From NCBI RefSeq assembly GCF_001937195.1, contig NZ_MSDO01000003.1, positions 124,001 to 188,000 on the forward strand: a stretch of 64,000 nt of DNA, written 5' to 3'. The notes beneath the pieces were generated by a model, which was given only the letters and a program-made list of their open reading frames with translations, did not search any database and was not told the origin of the DNA. This document shows positions 17,866 to 28,737 of this stretch, in pieces (positions within the stretch are counted from its first letter, which is position 1; each line of letters starts with the position of its first letter). Source of the stretch: Salinicola socius. Lineage in GTDB: Bacteria; Pseudomonadota; Gammaproteobacteria; Pseudomonadales; Halomonadaceae. A program made the position numbers and the translations under genes.

Positions 17866-19692
17866 ATGAGCACGGCCACGTCGTCCAACGACACTCAGAG
17901 TTCAACCACATCCTCCGCCCGGAATCCGAATCGGCAAGCCGCTTCGGAGGCGACCGCTGGCGGCCGCGACTGGTTGAGCAAGCTGCAGAAAAATCCACGC
18001 GTTCCCTTGATCATCGCCGGCGCGGCAGCCGTGGCGATCGTGATGGCGCTGTTGCTGTGGGCCCGCAGCCCCGAATATCGCGTCCTCTACTCCACGCTCA
18101 CGGACGCCGACGGGGGGCGCATCATCACCCAGCTCGACACCATGGGCGTCCCCTATGAGTTCAGCGAGGGCGGACAGGCCCTGCTCGTTCCCGCCGATCA
18201 GGTCCGCCCGATTCGCCTCAAGCTAGCCGAGCAAGGGCTTCCCGAAGCCAGCGGCGTCGGCTTCGAACTGATGGACGATCAGGCATTCGGCATCAGCCAG
18301 TTCGCCGAGCAGGTCAACTACCAGCGTGCACTGGAGGGGGAGTTGGCACGCACCATCGGCACGCTGGGCAGCGTTGCTCGCGCCCGGGTGCATCTCGCCA
18401 TGGCCAAGCCATCTGTCTTCGTTCGCGAGAGTGAACCCGCCACCGCCTCCGTGGTTCTCGACCTGCAGCCGGGCCGCGTGTTGGGCGAAGGCCAGGTCAA
18501 TGCCATCGTCCACATGGTCTCCAGCAGCGTGCCCCAACTGGCCGTCGATGACGTCACCGTCATCGATCAGAATGGCGATCTGCTGAGTCGTTCCAATCGC
18601 AACGCCAGTCAACTCGATGGCAGCCAGCTCGATTACGTCAGCAATCTCGAGGACCAGTACGCCGAACGCATCGAAGCGATTCTGGCGCCCATCGTCGGCG
18701 CGAGAAACGTGCGGGCTCAGGTCACCGCGCAGATCGACTTCTCTCAACGCGAACAGACCGCGGAGCGATACGGCCCCAATCAGTCGCCCAACGAGGCCGC
18801 GGTGCGCAGCCAGCAGAGCAGTTCGTCGTTCCAGAGCAATAGCGACCTCGCCATGGGCGTACCGGGCGCAATGAGCAATCAGCCGCCGGGCGTTGCAGCG
18901 TCGCCGATCAATGCGCCGGGCACCCAGGCCCAGGACGATAACAACGACGATCAGGCCGATGGGGAAAATGCCGACACCGAAGGCGACGCGACCCAAACCG
19001 AAACCGATGCCAATACCGGCCAGGTACGCCGCGACAGCACCACCAATTATGAAGTGGATCGCACCGTCGAACACATCAAGCAGCATAGTGGCGATATCGA
19101 ACGCCTCTCCGCCGCCATCGTCGTCAATTATCGCGACGGGGTGGATGACGAAGGAAATCCGACCCGCGTGGCCCTGAGCGATACGGAAATGGAGCAGATT
19201 CGCGGCCTGGTGCGTCAGGCCATGGGCTTCTCGGAGGCACGTGGCGATGCGCTCGAAGTCGTCAACAGCCCGTTCCAGCTCAACGCTCCCGACTTCGAGA
19301 TTCAGCCGTGGTGGCAAACGCCGGAAGCCTGGAGTCTCGCCAAGAGCTTGCTGAAGTATCTGGTCGTTGCTCTGGTTGCCCTGTTCCTGTGGTTCAAGGT
19401 AGTGAAGCCGCTGCTGCGCCGTCAGACACCGGAACCCGTACCGGCCCCGGCAGCGTCACCGATGCCCGCGAGCGGCGCGGCGGCCACCGCCGGCGCCGCA
19501 AGCTATCAGACGGTCAGTGACAGTGGCGTCGACGACAGCGGTAGCCGCGCCGGCAGCGCCGCCAAAGCCCGCGAGCGGAATCGTCGTGGCGCCTCGAATT
19601 ACGAGCAGGATCTCAAGGACGTTCGCGAAATCGCCCAGGAAGATCCCCGCCTGGTCGCCATGGTCGTCAGAACCTGGATGGACAAATCATGA
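17866..19692 (+). CDS. fliF: Flagellar MS-ring protein FliF
   Basis: A 608-residue MS-ring protein. The first membrane helix ([21 protein letters not shown], about residues 46-66) is followed by the ring-building motifs ([40 protein letters not shown]). A low-complexity Asn/Asp/Gln/Glu segment lies at about 340-385. A second helix is near 490-510, and a C-terminal FliG-binding tail runs [28 protein letters not shown]. The stop overlaps fliG by four bases. Confidence 0.96.
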   Translation: MSTATSSNDTQSSTTSSARNPNRQAASEATAGGRDWLSKLQKNPRVPLIIAGAAAVAIVMALLLWARSPEYRVLYSTLTDADGGRIITQLDTMGVPYEFSEGGQALLVPADQVRPIRLKLAEQGLPEASGVGFELMDDQAFGISQFAEQVNYQRALEGELARTIGTLGSVARARVHLAMAKPSVFVRESEPATASVVLDLQPGRVLGEGQVNAIVHMVSSSVPQLAVDDVTVIDQNGDLLSRSNRNASQLDGSQLDYVSNLEDQYAERIEAILAPIVGARNVRAQVTAQIDFSQREQTAERYGPNQSPNEAAVRSQQSSSSFQSNSDLAMGVPGAMSNQPPGVAASPINAPGTQAQDDNNDDQADGENADTEGDATQTETDANTGQVRRDSTTNYEVDRTVEHIKQHSGDIERLSAAIVVNYRDGVDDEGNPTRVALSDTEMEQIRGLVRQAMGFSEARGDALEVVNSPFQLNAPDFEIQPWWQTPEAWSLAKSLLKYLVVALVALFLWFKVVKPLLRRQTPEPVPAPAASPMPASGAAATAGAASYQTVSDSGVDDSGSRAGSAAKARERNRRGASNYEQDLKDVREIAQEDPRLVAMVVRTWMDKS

Positions 19693-20687
19693 CGGTGGAA
19701 ATGACCGGCGCCCGACGCGGTGCCATTCTGTTGCTCTCGCTGGACGAAGACAGCGCCGCGGAAGTCTTCAAGTACCTGTCCAGTCGTGAAGTGCAGGACA
19801 TCAGTCAGGAAATGGCCAAACTGGGCCAGGTCTCTCACGAAGAGATGGCCGCGGTGCTGCGTGACTTCCACAACGAAGCCGAGCAGTTCACCGCCATCAA
19901 CCTGCATTCCAACGATCACATCCGCGCGGTCCTGACCAAGGCCCTGGGCAGCGAACGCGCCAGCAGCCTGATCGAAGACATTCTCGAGACCAGCAACACC
20001 GCATCGGGGATCGACTCGCTGAACCTGATGGAAGCCTCGATGGTTGCCGAACTGATCCGCGATGAGCATCCGCAGATCATTGCCACGATCATGGTCCATC
20101 TGGAGCGCTCCCAGGCCGCCGACATTCTCGAGCTGTTCGACGAGAAGCTGCGTGACGACGTCATGCTTCGCATCGCCACCTTCAGTGGCGTTCAGCCGGC
20201 GGCATTGCAGGAACTGACGGAAGTGCTCACCTCCATGCTGGACGGCACCAACCTCAAGCGGAGCAAGATGGGCGGTGTCAGAACCGCGGCCGAAATTCTC
20301 AACCTGATGAACTCGGCTCAGGAGGAGCAGGTCATCGACGTGGTCCGCGCCCACAGCGAGGACCTCGCCCAGCGCATCATCGACGAGATGTTCCTGTTCG
20401 AGAATCTGCTGGATATCGACGATCGCGGCATCCAGATGATCCTGCGCGAAGTCGAGACCAATTCGCTGGTGATCGCGCTGCGCGGCGCCGAAGATGCACT
20501 GATCGACAAGTTCACTCGCAACATGTCCCAGCGTGCGGCTCAGCTGATGCGCGAGGACATGGAAAATCGCGGTCCGGTTCGTCTGTCTCAGGTCGAGAAC
20601 GAACAGAAGTCGATTCTGGGGGTCGTGCGGCGTCTGGCGGATTCCGGCGAGATCGCCTTGAGTGGTGGCGACGATGGCTACGTCTGA
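19689..20687 (+). CDS. fliG: Flagellar motor switch protein FliG
   Basis: A 332-residue C-ring protein that couples stator force to rotation. The N-terminal FliF-binding part begins [26 protein letters not shown]. The [22 protein letters not shown] armadillo region is intact, and the C-terminal torque helix keeps the charged pattern ([24 protein letters not shown] and RNMSQRAA). It overlaps fliF by ATGA and fliH by 14 nt. Confidence 0.96.
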   Translation: MTVEMTGARRGAILLLSLDEDSAAEVFKYLSSREVQDISQEMAKLGQVSHEEMAAVLRDFHNEAEQFTAINLHSNDHIRAVLTKALGSERASSLIEDILETSNTASGIDSLNLMEASMVAELIRDEHPQIIATIMVHLERSQAADILELFDEKLRDDVMLRIATFSGVQPAALQELTEVLTSMLDGTNLKRSKMGGVRTAAEILNLMNSAQEEQVIDVVRAHSEDLAQRIIDEMFLFENLLDIDDRGIQMILREVETNSLVIALRGAEDALIDKFTRNMSQRAAQLMREDMENRGPVRLSQVENEQKSILGVVRRLADSGEIALSGGDDGYV

Positions 20688-21519
20688 TCGCCACCCGCAC
20701 GCCACGCCCGGACCCGGCGATGAATGGCATCGCTGGCAGATGGAGGATCTCGGACGCGGCCCCGCGTCCGAGAAGCCAGGCCCCAATGGCGACGCCGAGC
20801 ATCGCCGCCGGCAGCACGACGCCGAGGAAAAGGCACGCCGCACCATCGCCGAGAAGGCGCAGCGTCAGGGCATGGAAAGCGGCTATCGCGAAGGCCACGA
20901 GCAAGGCTATCAGGCAGGCTATCGTGAGGGGCTTGCCGCGGCCGATGCGGCCGCCGAGCTGGAATTTCACAAGCGCCTGGAACTGACGCTGGTTCCGCTT
21001 GCCGAACTCGCCGAGCATTTTCGCCAGGCGATGACGACGCTCGATACCGAGATTGCCGATCAACTGGTCGAGCTGGCTTTGATTGCCGGCCGCCAACTGG
21101 CTGGCGAGTCTCTGGCCGCCAATCCCGAGCATATTCTTTCCGTCGTGCACGAGCTGCTGGATGCCGACACCACGCTGAATGGCAAGCCTCGCCTGTGGCT
21201 GCACCCGGACGATCTCGAACTGGTCACGGGCTCCATGGGCGAGCGACTCATGGCCAGCGGCTGGGAGTGCCAGCCCGATACATCGCTTGAGCGCGGAGGC
21301 TGTCGCGTCACCAGTGCCGGCGGCGGGCTCGATGCCAGCTTGAGCACCCAGTGGAAGGCGATTCTCGACCAGCGGCGTCAGCGCAAGATGATGCCGTCCG
21401 CCTCACCGGAGAGTCAGGAGACTCACGAATCCGGGCCTGACAATGCCGCCCGAGCCGGTTCCCGGTCGGCAGACGCCGGCCCGGATAGCGCGGACGACGG
21501 GAACCCGAGCGATGAGTGA
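20674..21519 (+). CDS. fliH: Flagellar export apparatus regulator FliH
   Basis: A FliH of about 281 residues, longer than the E. coli protein (about 235). It binds and restrains the FliI ATPase. Gly-repeat glycine-zipper-like helices ([20 protein letters not shown]) are diagnostic. The C-terminal V-ATPase E-like domain follows ([34 protein letters not shown]). The extra length is an Asp/Ser/Ala-rich C-terminal tail after residue 240 that looks disordered. The ATG at 20674 is chosen; a GTG at 20662 is possible. Confidence 0.93.
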   Translation: MATSDRHPHATPGPGDEWHRWQMEDLGRGPASEKPGPNGDAEHRRRQHDAEEKARRTIAEKAQRQGMESGYREGHEQGYQAGYREGLAAADAAAELEFHKRLELTLVPLAELAEHFRQAMTTLDTEIADQLVELALIAGRQLAGESLAANPEHILSVVHELLDADTTLNGKPRLWLHPDDLELVTGSMGERLMASGWECQPDTSLERGGCRVTSAGGGLDASLSTQWKAILDQRRQRKMMPSASPESQETHESGPDNAARAGSRSADAGPDSADDGNPSDE

Positions 21520-22954
21520 GCCCGGCGATACCTCAGTGATTTCGGACATCTCCGCGCATCACCAACGCTGGCGACTGGCGCTGGGCAAGGTCACACACCG
21601 CGTCGAGTCGCTCTCCCACTACCGCCATGAGGGCCGCGTGACTCGTGCCACCGGGCTGGTGCTGGAAGCCGTCGGCATTCGTCTTCCTCTGGGCAGCGCC
21701 TGTCTGATCGAACTCTCTTCCGGCAGCGGACGCGACGACGAACGCTACGCCGAGGCGGAAGTGGTGGGGTTTTCCGGAGACAAGCTGTTCCTGATGCCGC
21801 TGGCTGACACCAGCGGTTTGTTGCCGGGCGCCCGCGTGCTGGCCCTCAGCGGCAATCGCCTGGACATCGCCAGCGCCAGGCGGTTTCCTCTGGGCGACGG
21901 GCTGCTTGGCCGCGTCGTCGATGGTAACGGCCGGCCGCTCGACGATCACGGTCCGCTGGAACATGCCCCGCACGCCCCGCTTGACACTCCGCCGATCAAC
22001 CCGCTGGCTCGTGCCCCCATCGACACCACCATCGATGTGGGCATTCGGGCGATCAACGGTCTGTTGACCGTCGGGCGAGGCCAGCGCATGGGCCTTTTCG
22101 CCGGGTCCGGCGTGGGCAAGAGTGTGCTGCTGGGGATGATGGCGCGATTCACCGACGCCGACGTCATCGTCGTCGGCCTGATCGGCGAGCGTGGCCGCGA
22201 GGTTCAGGACTTCATCGAGAACATTCTGGGCGAGGAAGGTCTGGCGCGCGCCGTGGTCGTTGCCGCGCCGGCCGACACCTCTCCACTGCAACGCATGCAG
22301 GGCGCCTCGTACGCGACGCGGCTGGCGGAAGATTTCCGCGATCAGGGACGCGACGTGCTGCTGATCATGGATTCACTGACCCGCTACGCCATGGCTGCCC
22401 GCGAAATCGCGCTGGCCATTGGTGAACCGCCCGCGACCAAGGGCTATCCACCCTCGGTCTTCGCCAAACTGCCGGCACTGGTGGAGCGCGCCGGTAACGG
22501 CAAGCGCGGCGGCGGTTCGATCACCGCCTTCTATACCGTACTGACGGAAGGCGACGACCAGCAGGATCCCATCGCCGATTCTGCTCGCGCCATTCTCGAT
22601 GGCCACATCGTGCTCTCCCGGCAGCTGGCGGAGAGCGGTCACTATCCCGCCATCGACATCGAAGCCTCCATCAGTCGGGCGATGCCGGCGGTGGTCGACA
22701 CCAGACGTCTGCGTCAGGCCCAGGGATTCAAGCAGATGATATCCCGCTATCAACGCAACCGTGATCTGATCAACGTCGGAGCTTATATCAGCGGTCAAGA
22801 CCCCCAACTGGATCGCGCAGTCGCGCTCTATCCGCGGCTCGAAACGTTCCTGCAACAGCGCATGGACGAGATCGCCAAACTGGAGCATACCCGGGCCGAG
22901 CTCGATCGACTCATCCCCATCGACGACACATCCCCATCGACGACCAAGCCCTGA
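21512..22954 (+). CDS. fliI: Flagellum-specific ATPase FliI
   Basis: A 480-residue type III export ATPase of the F1-beta family. Walker A is GSGVGKS (198-204), followed by [15 protein letters not shown], Walker [17 protein letters not shown] and the [19 protein letters not shown] segment. ATG 21512 lies within the last codons of fliH (overlap ATGAGTGA). A gap of 166 nt follows before fliJ, which is unusual inside such a packed operon. Confidence 0.96.
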   Translation: MSEPGDTSVISDISAHHQRWRLALGKVTHRVESLSHYRHEGRVTRATGLVLEAVGIRLPLGSACLIELSSGSGRDDERYAEAEVVGFSGDKLFLMPLADTSGLLPGARVLALSGNRLDIASARRFPLGDGLLGRVVDGNGRPLDDHGPLEHAPHAPLDTPPINPLARAPIDTTIDVGIRAINGLLTVGRGQRMGLFAGSGVGKSVLLGMMARFTDADVIVVGLIGERGREVQDFIENILGEEGLARAVVVAAPADTSPLQRMQGASYATRLAEDFRDQGRDVLLIMDSLTRYAMAAREIALAIGEPPATKGYPPSVFAKLPALVERAGNGKRGGGSITAFYTVLTEGDDQQDPIADSARAILDGHIVLSRQLAESGHYPAIDIEASISRAMPAVVDTRRLRQAQGFKQMISRYQRNRDLINVGAYISGQDPQLDRAVALYPRLETFLQQRMDEIAKLEHTRAELDRLIPIDDTSPSTTKP

Positions 22955-23107
22955 TCGCCTCTGCAGGCGTCTTTCATCGAACGCCGATCCACCATGTACG
23001 ACACGAGAATAGTGGCATTTTTGATCGTTTATCGAACCTTCGAGCCGATGCCGGGCCGGTCACAATGGCAAGCGGCGAATGGTTTCATTGGGTATCGATA
23101 GACGGAA

Positions 23108-23113
23108 AGGAGG
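23108..23113 (+). promoter_or_regulatory. Strong ribosome site that fixes the fliJ start at a TTG
   Basis: AGGAGG inside AAAGGAGGT, 7 nt before the TTG at 23121. The nearest in-frame ATG (23130) is 16 nt away, too far for this site. Confidence 0.75.
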
Positions 23114-23120
23114 TAACGCT

Positions 23121-23579
23121 TTGGCCAACATGCAAGCCATGCAGATGCTTCGGGACCTGGCGCAGCGCAGCAGCGACAAGGCCGTCGAAAATCTGGGTCA
23201 ACTGCAACGTCAGCAGCAGGATGCCGAGAGCCAGCTGGGGCAGTTGCAGCGCTATCGCGACGAGTACCAGCGCAAGCTCCACGACAGCCTGACCCAAGGT
23301 GTCTCATCGAGCCAATGGCGCGACTATCAGCAGTTCATCGGTTCGCTGGACAAGGCGATCGAACAGCAGCAACGTCGACTCGGTGAGCATCAGACCCGGG
23401 TCGAAAGCGGCAAGCAGCACTGGCAAGGCGAACGTCGCAAGCTCAACGCCTACGAAACGCTGCACACGCGAAGAATGCGTGAAGCGGATCGGCATCAGGC
23501 CCGCCACGAGCAACGCCACAGTGACGAGATGGCCGCGCAGTTACGTCGCCGTCAGCACGAGTCCGGGCATCATCACTGA
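23121..23579 (+). CDS. fliJ: Flagellar export chaperone FliJ
   Basis: A 152-residue, almost wholly coiled-coil protein rich in Gln, Arg and Glu. FliJ sits in the centre of the FliI ring and helps recycle export chaperones. The stretch WRDYQQFIGSLDKAIEQQQ matches E. coli FliJ WINYQQFIQTLEKAITQH. I start it at TTG 23121 because of the ribosome site at 23108-23113; the protein then begins MANMQAMQMLRDLA. The very basic His/Arg-rich C-terminus ends ESGHHH. Confidence 0.9.
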   Translation: MANMQAMQMLRDLAQRSSDKAVENLGQLQRQQQDAESQLGQLQRYRDEYQRKLHDSLTQGVSSSQWRDYQQFIGSLDKAIEQQQRRLGEHQTRVESGKQHWQGERRKLNAYETLHTRRMREADRHQARHEQRHSDEMAAQLRRRQHESGHHH

Positions 23580-23696
23580 AGCACGATTCATGATCCTGAG
23601 CACTGACGTGAAGCCCGTTCGATGCCCTGATTCACGGCACCGAGCCAAAACACCGATTCAACGTTCTACCCGACAACGCAACTGGCGGCCCTGCCC

Positions 23697-25145
23697 ATGG
23701 AACTCTCCTCCCTGACCGGCGTGACCTCATCCTCGACGCGTGGCGCCGAGACCAGAAATGGCGAGTCCCGAGACACGGCCAACGCCCCCTTCGCCGACGT
23801 CATGCAGCGAGCCGCAGTAGCGGAAAAACCTCAGCGATCCGAGGCGCGCGGTGAAAGCTCGGCATCTCGGACCGCGGGCGCGCAGGAAACCCGCGAGCCG
23901 ACACCAGCCGGTGTCGCGGCGGAGCAGACGGCACCGAATTCACGCCAGTCGGATTCTGAAATCGAGCCAGGTCGCGACCCGGGCCCGGACACCGAGGCAG
24001 ATACGGACACCAGCCGTATTCTGCAGGCACTCGAGCAAGGTGACATGTCGGGGCTGCACGCGGTGCTGGCGAGTCTTTCGGGGAAAACCGGGTCGAAAGA
24101 CACCGACAGCGCGAGCCTCTCGAGCGGGCAGGATAGCCGGGGCGCAGCAGAATCGCTCGACGCGACCGATCTCGCCTCCCTCTTTGCCACGCTTTCGCTG
24201 ACGGTGAATGCTCAGCCCGCGACCGGTAGCGAAACCGCCGGGACGAATGGTGCCGCTACGCTGGCGACCGGCTCCCCTGCCCTGCAGCAGGTGGCATTGA
24301 CGCTCACCGAGGGCGCCCGAAACGCTGCCGCGATGGTCACCGGGGAACTGCCGGATGATGCAGACCATCCCGGCGCCTCGAGTCACGCCAGGACGACTTC
24401 GACTTCCGGGCAGGCCGGAGTCGGTGGCCTGCTCTCGGCGATCGACGTCACCCGCGGCGGCAACCCGGGCTCGGGTCAGGGGCTAGCGACGGCCAATGGC
24501 CAAGGACTCCCCCTGGGTGACGCTGGCGCGGTGCTGACCGGTGCCCTGGCGGACCCCTTGGCAGCCAACGGCAACGGTGGCGATCCTGACAACAGCGCTT
24601 TTTCCAACTCTCGTTTCGATCCCGGCTCCCTGGCAAATCTGACGTCGTCACCGTCGAACACGACGGGATTGTCGTCGTCGGCGGCCCAGGCAACGACCGG
24701 TACCCTCACCACCCCGGTGCAGTCACCCCAGTGGCCGGCCTCCTTCGGCCAGCAGATACTGCAGATGCATCAACGCGGTGATCAGCAAATGTCGCTGCGT
24801 CTCCACCCGCAGGAACTGGGCCCTATCAGCGTCTCGCTGACGGTGCAGGACCAGCAGGCGCAGCTCCAGATCCTGTCGGCCCACGCCCCGGTTCGCGCCG
24901 CGGTCGAAGCGGCCATTCCTCAGCTCCGTCAGGCGCTCGCGGATAGCGGTATCGCGCTGGGCGAAGCGATGGTCGGTGACCAGGGGCAGTTCCAGCAAGG
25001 TCAGTCACCGAACGACGAGCAGCCACGCCAGGCCCCCAACGTCTCCGGCCAGCTGCTTGCCACGTCGGGCGTGGACTCAGGCGATAACACCATGCTGCGC
25101 CAGGTCGCCATGTCCGGTAACGGCAACATCAACCTTTACGCCTAG
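23697..25145 (+). CDS. fliK: Flagellar hook-length control protein FliK
   Basis: A 482-residue FliK. The N-terminal and central part is a low-complexity Thr/Ser/Gly/Ala ruler region. The conserved C-terminal domain begins around residue 340 (WPASFGQQILQMHQRGDQQ), contains LRLHPQELGPISVSLTVQD and ends with the switch-type helix ALADSGIALGEAMV. FliK measures the hook and switches export specificity through FlhB, which is not in this window. Starts at ATG 23697, 117 nt after fliJ. Confidence 0.93.
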   Translation: MELSSLTGVTSSSTRGAETRNGESRDTANAPFADVMQRAAVAEKPQRSEARGESSASRTAGAQETREPTPAGVAAEQTAPNSRQSDSEIEPGRDPGPDTEADTDTSRILQALEQGDMSGLHAVLASLSGKTGSKDTDSASLSSGQDSRGAAESLDATDLASLFATLSLTVNAQPATGSETAGTNGAATLATGSPALQQVALTLTEGARNAAAMVTGELPDDADHPGASSHARTTSTSGQAGVGGLLSAIDVTRGGNPGSGQGLATANGQGLPLGDAGAVLTGALADPLAANGNGGDPDNSAFSNSRFDPGSLANLTSSPSNTTGLSSSAAQATTGTLTTPVQSPQWPASFGQQILQMHQRGDQQMSLRLHPQELGPISVSLTVQDQQAQLQILSAHAPVRAAVEAAIPQLRQALADSGIALGEAMVGDQGQFQQGQSPNDEQPRQAPNVSGQLLATSGVDSGDNTMLRQVAMSGNGNINLYA

Positions 25146-25161
25146 ACGTCGCTGCCGATAA
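25135..25161 (+). promoter_or_regulatory. Possible sigma-28 -10 box between fliK and fliL
   Basis: GCCGATAA, an exact match to the FliA -10, occurs at 25154-25161. The 8-mer 11 nt upstream (TTTACGCC) is a poor -35. Because the fliK-fliL gap is 204 nt, an internal promoter is reasonable, but this one is weakly supported. Confidence 0.3.
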
Positions 25162-25349
25162 CACGGATAGCGGCGACCTTGGGTCTGCCGCCATACCCGT
25201 CATGCGACGCCGGTCGCGATCGGCTCGCATGGGTCTACCCTCCCGTATGCATGAAAGCGGAAGTTGGCAGACCGGAAGGCGTCTTTTCCGTCGATCGCAA
25301 CACCCCCTGGCACCGCATACTCCGCTGCAACTTTCAGAGATGATCCGTA

Positions 25350-25832
25350 ATGGCAGAAGCAATGGCCGCACCTCGTAAAAAACGACCCATGCTACTGGTG
25401 GGACTCCTCCTCGTGCTGCTGGCAGTTGCCAGTTCGGTCGCCGTGTACTTTTTCCTCGATGCTCGCGACGACACCGAAGCTGGCGCTACGGTCGACCAGG
25501 CCCCGAGCGAACCGCCGATACCGATCTTCGTCACCATCCAGCCATTCACCGTCAACTTGCAGAGTGACTACGGTGACCGTCTGCTTTACGTCGGGCTGTC
25601 GCTACGTGTCAGCGATGACGCAACCAGCGCATTTCTGACCCAGCACATGCCGGAGGTCCGCAGCCGTCTGCTGATGCTTTTGTCCGGCAAGAGTGCGCAG
25701 GAGCTGATCAAACCCGAGGGCAAGGTTCAGTTGAAACAGCAGATCCTCGGGCTGTTCGACGAGCCGATCACGACGCCACAGCCGACGTTATCCATCGATG
25801 ACGTGCTGTTCTCCGATTTCATCGTGCAGTAA
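25350..25832 (+). CDS. fliL: Flagellar basal body-associated protein FliL
   Basis: A 160-residue single-pass protein: a basic N-terminus APRKKRP, one membrane helix (MLLVGLLLVLLAVASSVAVYFFL), then the periplasmic stomatin-like ring domain (FVTIQPFTVNLQSDYGDRLLYVGLSLRV) ending in the conserved ISIDDVLFSDFIVQ-type tail (here LSIDDVLFSDFIVQ). FliL rings surround stator units. First gene of the fliLMNOPQR block; fliM starts 18 nt later. Confidence 0.95.
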   Translation: MAEAMAAPRKKRPMLLVGLLLVLLAVASSVAVYFFLDARDDTEAGATVDQAPSEPPIPIFVTIQPFTVNLQSDYGDRLLYVGLSLRVSDDATSAFLTQHMPEVRSRLLMLLSGKSAQELIKPEGKVQLKQQILGLFDEPITTPQPTLSIDDVLFSDFIVQ

Positions 25833-25850
25833 GCGGACGCCAGGCCAACC

Positions 25851-26858
25851 ATGTCCCAAGACGATCTACTGTCGCAAGAAGAGATCGACGCCCTTCTCAA
25901 CGGCGTCAGCGGCGATGACGACAAGCCAGCCGACGACACCCAGGGTGACCGTCGCACACGACCGTTCGATCCGGCCAACCAGCATCGGGTCATTCGCGAG
26001 CGTCTGCAGTCACTGGATATCATCAACGAGCGCTTCGCGCGCCTCTTCCGGGTGGCCTTGTTCAACTTGATCCGGCGCAGCGCGGATATCACGGTCTCCG
26101 GCGTGCGTTATCAGAGCTACAGCGAGTTCGCGCGCAACCTGCCGGTCCCCACCAACCTCAATCTGATCAGTCTCAAGCCGCTCAAGGGTACCGCGCTGCT
26201 GGTGTTTCCGCCGGGTCTGGTCTTCATGGTGGTGGACAATCTATTCGGTGGTGACGGCAGATTCCTGACCAAATCCGACGGTCGCGAGTTCACCGCCACC
26301 GAGCAGCGCATCATCCAGCGCCTGATGTCATTGGCCCTGGAAGGTTACAGCGACGCCTGGAAGTCGATCTATCCGCTGGAGATCGACTACATGCGCTCGG
26401 AGATGCAGGTCCGTTTCGCCAATATCACCAATTCGCCGAACGAGATCGTCGTCAACAGCACGTTTCATCTCGAGGTCGGCAATCTGGCCAGCGACTTCAA
26501 CATCTGCATTCCGTTTTCCATGATCGAACCGATCCGGGACATCCTGTCCAGCCCGATCGGTGCGCTCGATAGCGACGATACCCAGTGGGAATCGCGTATG
26601 GCAGGCGAGATCAAGCAGACCCAGGTCGAACTGATCGCCGATTTTGCCGAAATCTCTTCGACCATCGGCGACGTGCTGTCGCTGGAGGTCGGAGACGTTC
26701 TCCCCATCGATCTGCCCAGAGCCATCGACGTGCGTGTCGATGGTGTCCCGGTCATGGCCTGCGAATACGGGACCCGACAAGGTCAACGCGCGCTACGGGT
26801 AAAGCATCTTATTGACCATGGTACGTACACCGCCATGAAGGACTTCGACAATGAGTGA
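25851..26858 (+). CDS. fliM: Flagellar motor switch protein FliM
   Basis: A 335-residue C-ring protein. The N-terminal LSQEEIDALLNGV is the CheY-phosphate binding peptide. The middle CheC-like domain follows (QHRVIRERLQSLDIINERFARLF, GGDGRFLTKSDGREFTATEQRII), then a C-terminal SpoA domain near residues 260-335. It overlaps fliN by 8 nt. Confidence 0.97.
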   Translation: MSQDDLLSQEEIDALLNGVSGDDDKPADDTQGDRRTRPFDPANQHRVIRERLQSLDIINERFARLFRVALFNLIRRSADITVSGVRYQSYSEFARNLPVPTNLNLISLKPLKGTALLVFPPGLVFMVVDNLFGGDGRFLTKSDGREFTATEQRIIQRLMSLALEGYSDAWKSIYPLEIDYMRSEMQVRFANITNSPNEIVVNSTFHLEVGNLASDFNICIPFSMIEPIRDILSSPIGALDSDDTQWESRMAGEIKQTQVELIADFAEISSTIGDVLSLEVGDVLPIDLPRAIDVRVDGVPVMACEYGTRQGQRALRVKHLIDHGTYTAMKDFDNE

Positions 26859-27384
26859 TGATCAGAAGCCGGGATCCCAGAAGGGATCTTCCGAGCATAC
26901 CGCTAACAGCCAAGAAGACGCTGAGGACCTGTGGGCGGCGGCCATGGCGGAACAGGGCGTCGAGCCCGAGGCCGATGAATCCGGCGCCGACGAGCCTGCG
27001 ACTGCAAGCGAGCCCGTGGCGGATACCCGACCTACCGCCACGGCGAACTCCGGTGAGTCCCGCGCGGCCGAGATGGGGGTGTTCCAGTCCTTCGATCAGG
27101 GCAGCGGCAACGCACGCCAGTCTCGGGATCTGGGAGTCGTCATGGACATCCCGGTCAAGCTATCGGTCGAACTGGGCAGAACACGCATCACCATCAAACA
27201 GCTACTCGAACTGGCCCAGGGCTCGGTCGTCGAGCTGGATGGTCTGGCCGGCGAGCCGATGGATATTCTGATCAACGGCTATCTCATCGCGCAGGGCGAA
27301 GTCGTCGTGGTGGAAGACAAGTACGGCATTCGGATCACCGAAATCATCACGCCGTCCGAGCGTGTTCAGAAACTGAACCGATGA
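26851..27384 (+). CDS. fliN: Flagellar motor switch protein FliN
   Basis: A 177-residue FliN. The C-terminal SpoA domain (DIPVKLSVELGRTRITIKQLL, GEPMDILINGYLIAQGEVVVV) is standard. The first 85-90 residues are acidic and rich in Glu, Ala and Ser, making this longer than E. coli FliN (137). Starts inside the last codons of fliM and overlaps fliO by ATGA, so the whole block is translationally packed. Confidence 0.95.
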   Translation: MSDDQKPGSQKGSSEHTANSQEDAEDLWAAAMAEQGVEPEADESGADEPATASEPVADTRPTATANSGESRAAEMGVFQSFDQGSGNARQSRDLGVVMDIPVKLSVELGRTRITIKQLLELAQGSVVELDGLAGEPMDILINGYLIAQGEVVVVEDKYGIRITEIITPSERVQKLNR

Positions 27385-27869
27385 ACGACGAACCGCTACG
27401 GCAGGTGACCCAGACGGCCGGTGCCGGCAGCGACAGCATCGGTCTCCTGATGATGGGCAAGACCGCCGTGTCACTGCTGATCGTGGTGGCGATCATTCTG
27501 GGCTGCGCCTGGCTGCTGAAGCGTCTCGGCCCCAATCGACGCGCGGGTACGCAGCATCTGCGTGTCGTCGCCAGCACCCCGGTTGGCCAGCGTGAGCGCG
27601 TGGTCATCGTCGAGGTCGACGATCGCTGGCTGGTACTGGGGGTCGGCGGCGGCCAGGTCACCAAGCTGGAAAGCATGGCGCCACCGCCCGCCCCGCCTGC
27701 AGCGCCGGATTCTTCACCGCTGACCGGCTCTTTCGCCAGTCGCCTGGGGCAGGCACTCAAGCAGAATGCCGGGGGCTCACGTGATCGCGGCGTTCGGAAC
27801 CCGCTCGGACGCCGCGCCTCGCAACCCGGGAACGTCGATTCCCGCGACGATGACGGGGCCGATTCGTAG
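27381..27869 (+). CDS. fliO: Flagellar export gate assembly protein FliO
   Basis: A 162-residue single-pass protein with a short periplasmic N-terminus, one helix ([29 protein letters not shown]) and the cytoplasmic FliO domain ([30 protein letters not shown]). It helps assemble the FliPQR export gate. Overlaps fliN by ATGA; its TAG shares a G with the following GTG. Confidence 0.9.
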   Translation: MNDEPLRQVTQTAGAGSDSIGLLMMGKTAVSLLIVVAIILGCAWLLKRLGPNRRAGTQHLRVVASTPVGQRERVVIVEVDDRWLVLGVGGGQVTKLESMAPPPAPPAAPDSSPLTGSFASRLGQALKQNAGGSRDRGVRNPLGRRASQPGNVDSRDDDGADS

Positions 27870-28678
27870 TGGCTATGGCAGCGATGATGACAGCGTCGAG
27901 GACCGTGCTTCGATCAGCGACTCGACACAAATCGCGTGGCGTCCTGATCGCGCTGTTGGCCCTTGTGACTTTGATGGTCAGCCAGTGGGCCAGCGCTCAG
28001 GCGCTTTCCGGCATCGTCAGCGAACCGATGCCCGATGGCGGGCAGCGCTGGTCGTTGAGTCTGCAGACCCTGCTGTTCCTGTCCTCACTCGCCTTTCTGC
28101 CGGCGATGCTGCTGATGATGACCTGCTTTACCCGGATCATCATCGTGCTGGGCTTGCTGCGCACCGCCATGAGCACGCCTTCCGCCCCACCCACCCAGGT
28201 TCTACTCGGGCTCGCTCTTTTCCTGACATTCTTTGTCATGTCGCCGGTGCTCGACCGGGTCTATGACGAAGCCTGGCAACCGTTCTCGGCCGAACAAATT
28301 TCCATGGAAGAAGCTCTGGATCGGGGTAGCCAGCCCTTCCGCGAGTTCATGTTCGCCCAGACCCGGCAAGCCGATCTGGCAATGTTTGCCCGCATCGCCG
28401 ATATCGGCGAGATGCAGGGACCGGAAGATGTGCCGATGCGGATACTGGTGCCGGCTTATGTCACCAGCGAACTGAAGACGGCTTTCCAGATCGGCTTCAC
28501 GATCTTCATCCCGTTTCTGATCATCGACCTGGTCGTTGCCAGCGTATTGATGGCACTAGGGATGATGATGGTGCCGCCGGCGACGATCTCGCTGCCGTTC
28601 AAGCTGATGCTGTTCGTGCTGGTCGACGGCTGGCAGCTGCTGATCGGCTCGCTGACGCAGAGTTTCTATCTCTCATGA
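27869..28678 (+). CDS. fliP: Flagellar export gate protein FliP
   Basis: A 269-residue FliP with a cleavable N-terminal signal-like segment ([22 protein letters not shown]) and the family motifs ([71 protein letters not shown]). The start is uncertain: the GTG at 27869 overlaps the fliO stop, and ATGs at 27875, 27884 and 27887 are all possible without changing the mature protein. Confidence 0.95.
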   Translation: MAMAAMMTASRTVLRSATRHKSRGVLIALLALVTLMVSQWASAQALSGIVSEPMPDGGQRWSLSLQTLLFLSSLAFLPAMLLMMTCFTRIIIVLGLLRTAMSTPSAPPTQVLLGLALFLTFFVMSPVLDRVYDEAWQPFSAEQISMEEALDRGSQPFREFMFAQTRQADLAMFARIADIGEMQGPEDVPMRILVPAYVTSELKTAFQIGFTIFIPFLIIDLVVASVLMALGMMMVPPATISLPFKLMLFVLVDGWQLLIGSLTQSFYLS

Positions 28679-28737
28679 ATCGCGCAGGCATGCGCGGCAT
28701 CCTCGGCCGCAGCCCTGCAGCCGCCCGGAGGTGAGCA

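Noticed and set aside
18223-19317. 364-codon minus-strand frame in fliF
   Set aside because: Antisense shadow of a certain gene, with repetitive Gly/Ile/Val composition.
19599-20846. 415-codon minus-strand frame across fliG
   Set aside because: Antisense shadow spanning three confirmed flagellar genes.
25290-25349. Sigma-54-like TGGCAC before fliL
   Set aside because: The TGGCAC near 25312 has no TTGC at the required distance.
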